Below, one piece after another: positions 61,301 through 64,000 of a stretch of 64,000 nt of DNA. The notes beneath the pieces are model-generated. The model had not been told where the DNA came from, did no database searches, and saw only the letters and a program-made list of their open reading frames with translations. The stretch spans positions 7,130,001 to 7,194,000 of the forward strand of contig WHVY01000003.1 in assembly GCA_022266195.1 (NCBI GenBank). Reading direction: 5' to 3'. A program made the translations under genes and the position numbers. This stretch comes from Tetranychus cinnabarinus (lineage: Eukaryota; Arthropoda; Arachnida; Trombidiformes; Tetranychidae). Every line of letters starts with the position of its first letter. Within the stretch, counting starts at the first letter, position 1.

Positions 61301-64000
61301 TATTATTGAATTGCACCAGAAACAGAATAATTAAATAAATGATTTTTAGATAAGTAGATTTTTGCACAGCAAAAAAATGTATATTTATTGAGTAAGACTG
61401 AAAAATCAAGAATTACTGGTTAAATAGCCAGCATAACGTCAGGTAACAAGAAACCGAAAATTCTTATGCGCAAGTCAAAGCTGTATTGGCGAGATTTTCA
61501 AACTTGATTAATATCTTGTCAAACAGAAAGGTTGACAATTAAACATTCACTAGTAGTAGGAAGATTAAGAGTCGAGTTACAGGAAACAAGAAAAGGTAGA
61601 TGTTCAAGTTTACAAGCATAATCTATACTCAACACTTCTATTCATTGAAAAAACCCTGAACAACCATATTTTCAAATAAAAATCTCTATCTTGAGTAGTT
61701 TTCAATGAAGAAGCGTTCAAAGTTCATTTCCACTTTAATTCCGGATACGTTAGACTGTCAGTAAAGTAAAGCACATGGATAGTCAATCAGGGGTTGTTGT
61801 CGATGAAGAGCTAACGCAGTTGAATAATCTTGGAGTCACTTGTAGCACACCAAATAACAGCTGTCATTGCGACGAAATTACCAAATAAGACAGTTTAGTG
61901 TTGAGTATTTTCCGACCACAGTCAAAGGTGTCTGTTTCCATTCAGCCACATATCAAAAATTTCATTAGATATCTCGTCACTTCGTCAACCAATCGATTCG
62001 ATTTATTGTATTTTTCATTCGCAAAGGCGATCAAGCTTAAATTGTTGGATCGACCAACATAAATTGTCATAAACTTTCTTATCATCAACTCTAGCTTTAA
62101 CCAATATCAATAGATGGCGCTTGCAGTAACAGATGCAATCTAGTCGCAATTATTGAAACATAAATCTTCATTTTTAAACTGACCAAATTGTCTCATGATA
62201 ATAAAAACCAAAATAGCACTCAGCAAACCGTAAGACTTTCTCCATCAGCTGACACATAAATATTTTTCCTAGTAACATACTAATAAACGCTTTATTTCAT
62301 GGAAACACCAGTGTTAAGCAAATACTAAAGTTAGATGTTAGTAATTAAATTCATTGATACTTATTGGAAATAAAATTTCAGAGCAAAATTTTAGTCAATC
62401 AGATTCATTGAAAAAATTGAAAGTAAACGTCTGTGCATAGTCCAGGTACTTTAAATAGCTGGATACAATTGTAAGATTGTAGCTGTCAAAACGTCTTTAT
62501 AAATTGAAAGAATCTAAATGTTCACTCAAAAGGCTGAAATGAAGATAAACATCATGTTATCAGGATATTGGTTAACGTAAAATCCAGACAAATGGCTTCT
62601 AATTACTTCTGCTCTGCCCTGTAAATGTGAATGAAAATGAGCTTAAAGTTTGGACGCAATAATTCAAGGTTTCCACTGAAAAGAGCTTTTGATTTTGCAG
62701 TTAATAACTCTTGAGTCAACATGCAAGACATTGTTACCTGGAAAAGAAAAGCTGTCATGGAATAGAAATGTTGAGAATGTTCATTTTCCCCTGCAACTGA
62801 GGAAGTGAAGGAGAAAAAAAAGTGAATATTTGTTTGGTATTAAGTAGCAACGAGCTCAAGAAAAAGATGTTGATTTGACAAGGTTTCGAGTTGAAATTGT
62901 CATGAAGGAAATTGAAAAGAAGGTTGAAAGTTGAAAGCAAGAGTAAAAAATAAGCATTATAACATTTAGTGACAAGCAAATAGAGTCGAGATTGTCAAGA
63001 GTAAAATGTTGTCTCAATTAAAATGATACAGTTGTAAAGTCAACCAGCATGAAGTGGTCATCAAAGGAACTGCAATCTTGCTTCATACAATACAGATGAC
63101 CAATAAGTTGAGGTGAAATAGGAAATGAAAGGAAGAGCGAAAAAAAAGATTGGCGATTAAAAGGAAAAGCAAAAATGAATGAAAATTGTTCAAAGCTTGA
63201 TGAAGAAAAGTAAAGTTAAACTTGATCATCTTAAGATGTTGACGATGATAAGTTTACAAGGGAAGTTGTTGACTGACTGAAGATGACATTGGACAAGTTT
63301 ATCCGTTTGGAATCAATGACTTTAATAGTGAATCTTGATAAGTCCATTGAAAACAGAAGAAGAAGAAGAAGAAGAAATCTCAGCTTCTTCCACATTCTTT
63401 TCATCTTGTTTTTCATCCAGACTTTCTCTTTCTCTTGATCATCAAAAATCATTGCCAGTTAATCGCCTCAACTTGGCTGGTTAATGTTGCTCATGATGAT
63501 AATCATCAAGTAATGAGGTTCACCTAATAATCGGACAAATATTGATGAAGAGCCAATCAATTTGGAAAAGGGAAAAAGGTCTTTCAACAATTATAAAACA
63601 AAATTGACATTTCGCATCATTGAACACCTTTTATAACATGATAATGTTGCTCTTTCATGATCATTCCAATCACAATGTTTCAAACCTTTTCTTATTCCCA
63701 CTCCAATAGACTTTAACTATTTTCAGTTTTTGCCTCTTTTCCCCATCATCTTCCTGTTCTGACCATTATTATTCTCAATCTTTCCAACTATTATCCAAGT
63801 TCATCTTCATCGATCCCATTGTCCTGTTTACCATTGATTATATTGCAAAATTTCAATCGATTAAAATGTTTCTTTTCTCTCTCTCTTCCAACATTCACTT
63901 TCACCTATCATCATTACAATATATTTATATCATTATCATGTATGAATAGTGAAATGATGAAAACAAATTGTTATTTCTTTCAATTGATTTCCAAGTCTTT
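61301..64000. other. Region upstream of HACD, no supported gene
   Basis: The first few hundred bases should contain the HACD promoter; about 85 bp of it is shared with the pseudogene copy. A short ATG frame at 61774-61890 (+) has 38 codons of balanced composition with four Cys/His residues but no visible splice partner. ATAGATGGCGC at 62110-62120 resembles the arthropod CTCF core. An (AGA)7 repeat lies at 63355-63376. The remainder is AT-rich without recognisable features. Confidence 0.5.
63355..63376. repeat. (AGA)7 microsatellite
   Basis: Seven uninterrupted AGA units plus one base, intergenic; it gives a poly-Leu run in a spurious minus-strand frame. Confidence 0.9.

Noticed and set aside
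1..64000. CRISPR arrays, tRNA, rRNA and spliceosomal RNA genes
   Set aside because: No regularly spaced identical repeats with unique spacers and no tRNA T-loop or A/B-box pair was seen by eye. A covariance search could still find a diverged RNA.

Overview
The window is nuclear DNA from a eukaryote, most likely an arthropod. It is AT-rich, has short GT-AG introns (about 80-140 nt) in the compact genes and multi-kilobase introns in one neuronal gene, and its conserved proteins resemble arthropod and animal orthologues. A chelicerate such as a mite would fit, but the sequence alone does not prove the species.

Layout. From 1 to about 27 kb I find no convincing host gene. The tract is AT-rich intergenic DNA holding a mariner transposase relic (5.4-5.8 kb), a near-perfect foldback element (9.89-10.14 kb), a GC-raised block (10.2-10.6 kb), a second transposase relic (13.4-13.8 kb) and a 13-bp minisatellite (20.3-20.4 kb). 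From 27.1 to 44.7 kb, on the minus strand, lies a complete Shaw-type (Kv3) voltage-gated potassium channel. I rebuilt it as four coding exons, including a 22-codon first exon at 44.7 kb, with introns of 8.8, 5.7 and 1.4 kb. Those introns carry hairpin elements and, on the opposite strand, a candidate Thr-rich gene. At 46.5 kb a single-exon gene for a small secreted glycoprotein sits between two diverged direct repeats. From 47.2 to 54.1 kb is gene-poor DNA with a clear hAT-type MITE (8-bp target duplication, 16-bp terminal repeats).

From 54.2 to 61.3 kb the sequence becomes gene-dense. In order: YIPF5 (ER-Golgi Yip1-family membrane protein, +), a broken partial copy of a HACD gene (+), a FAR1/ZSWIM-like DNA-binding protein (-), the bifunctional mRNA capping enzyme (+), and the intact HACD gene (3-hydroxyacyl-CoA dehydratase, -). 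The DNA-binding protein and the capping enzyme are divergent and share a 511-bp interval. The capping enzyme and HACD are convergent and end only 276 bp apart. The last 2.7 kb contains no recognisable gene.

The genes do not form a pathway; they are neighbours with separate housekeeping, neuronal and membrane roles. I see no operon, CRISPR array, tRNA or rRNA. The most interesting signals are the repeat architectures and the two unrecognised small genes near Shaw.
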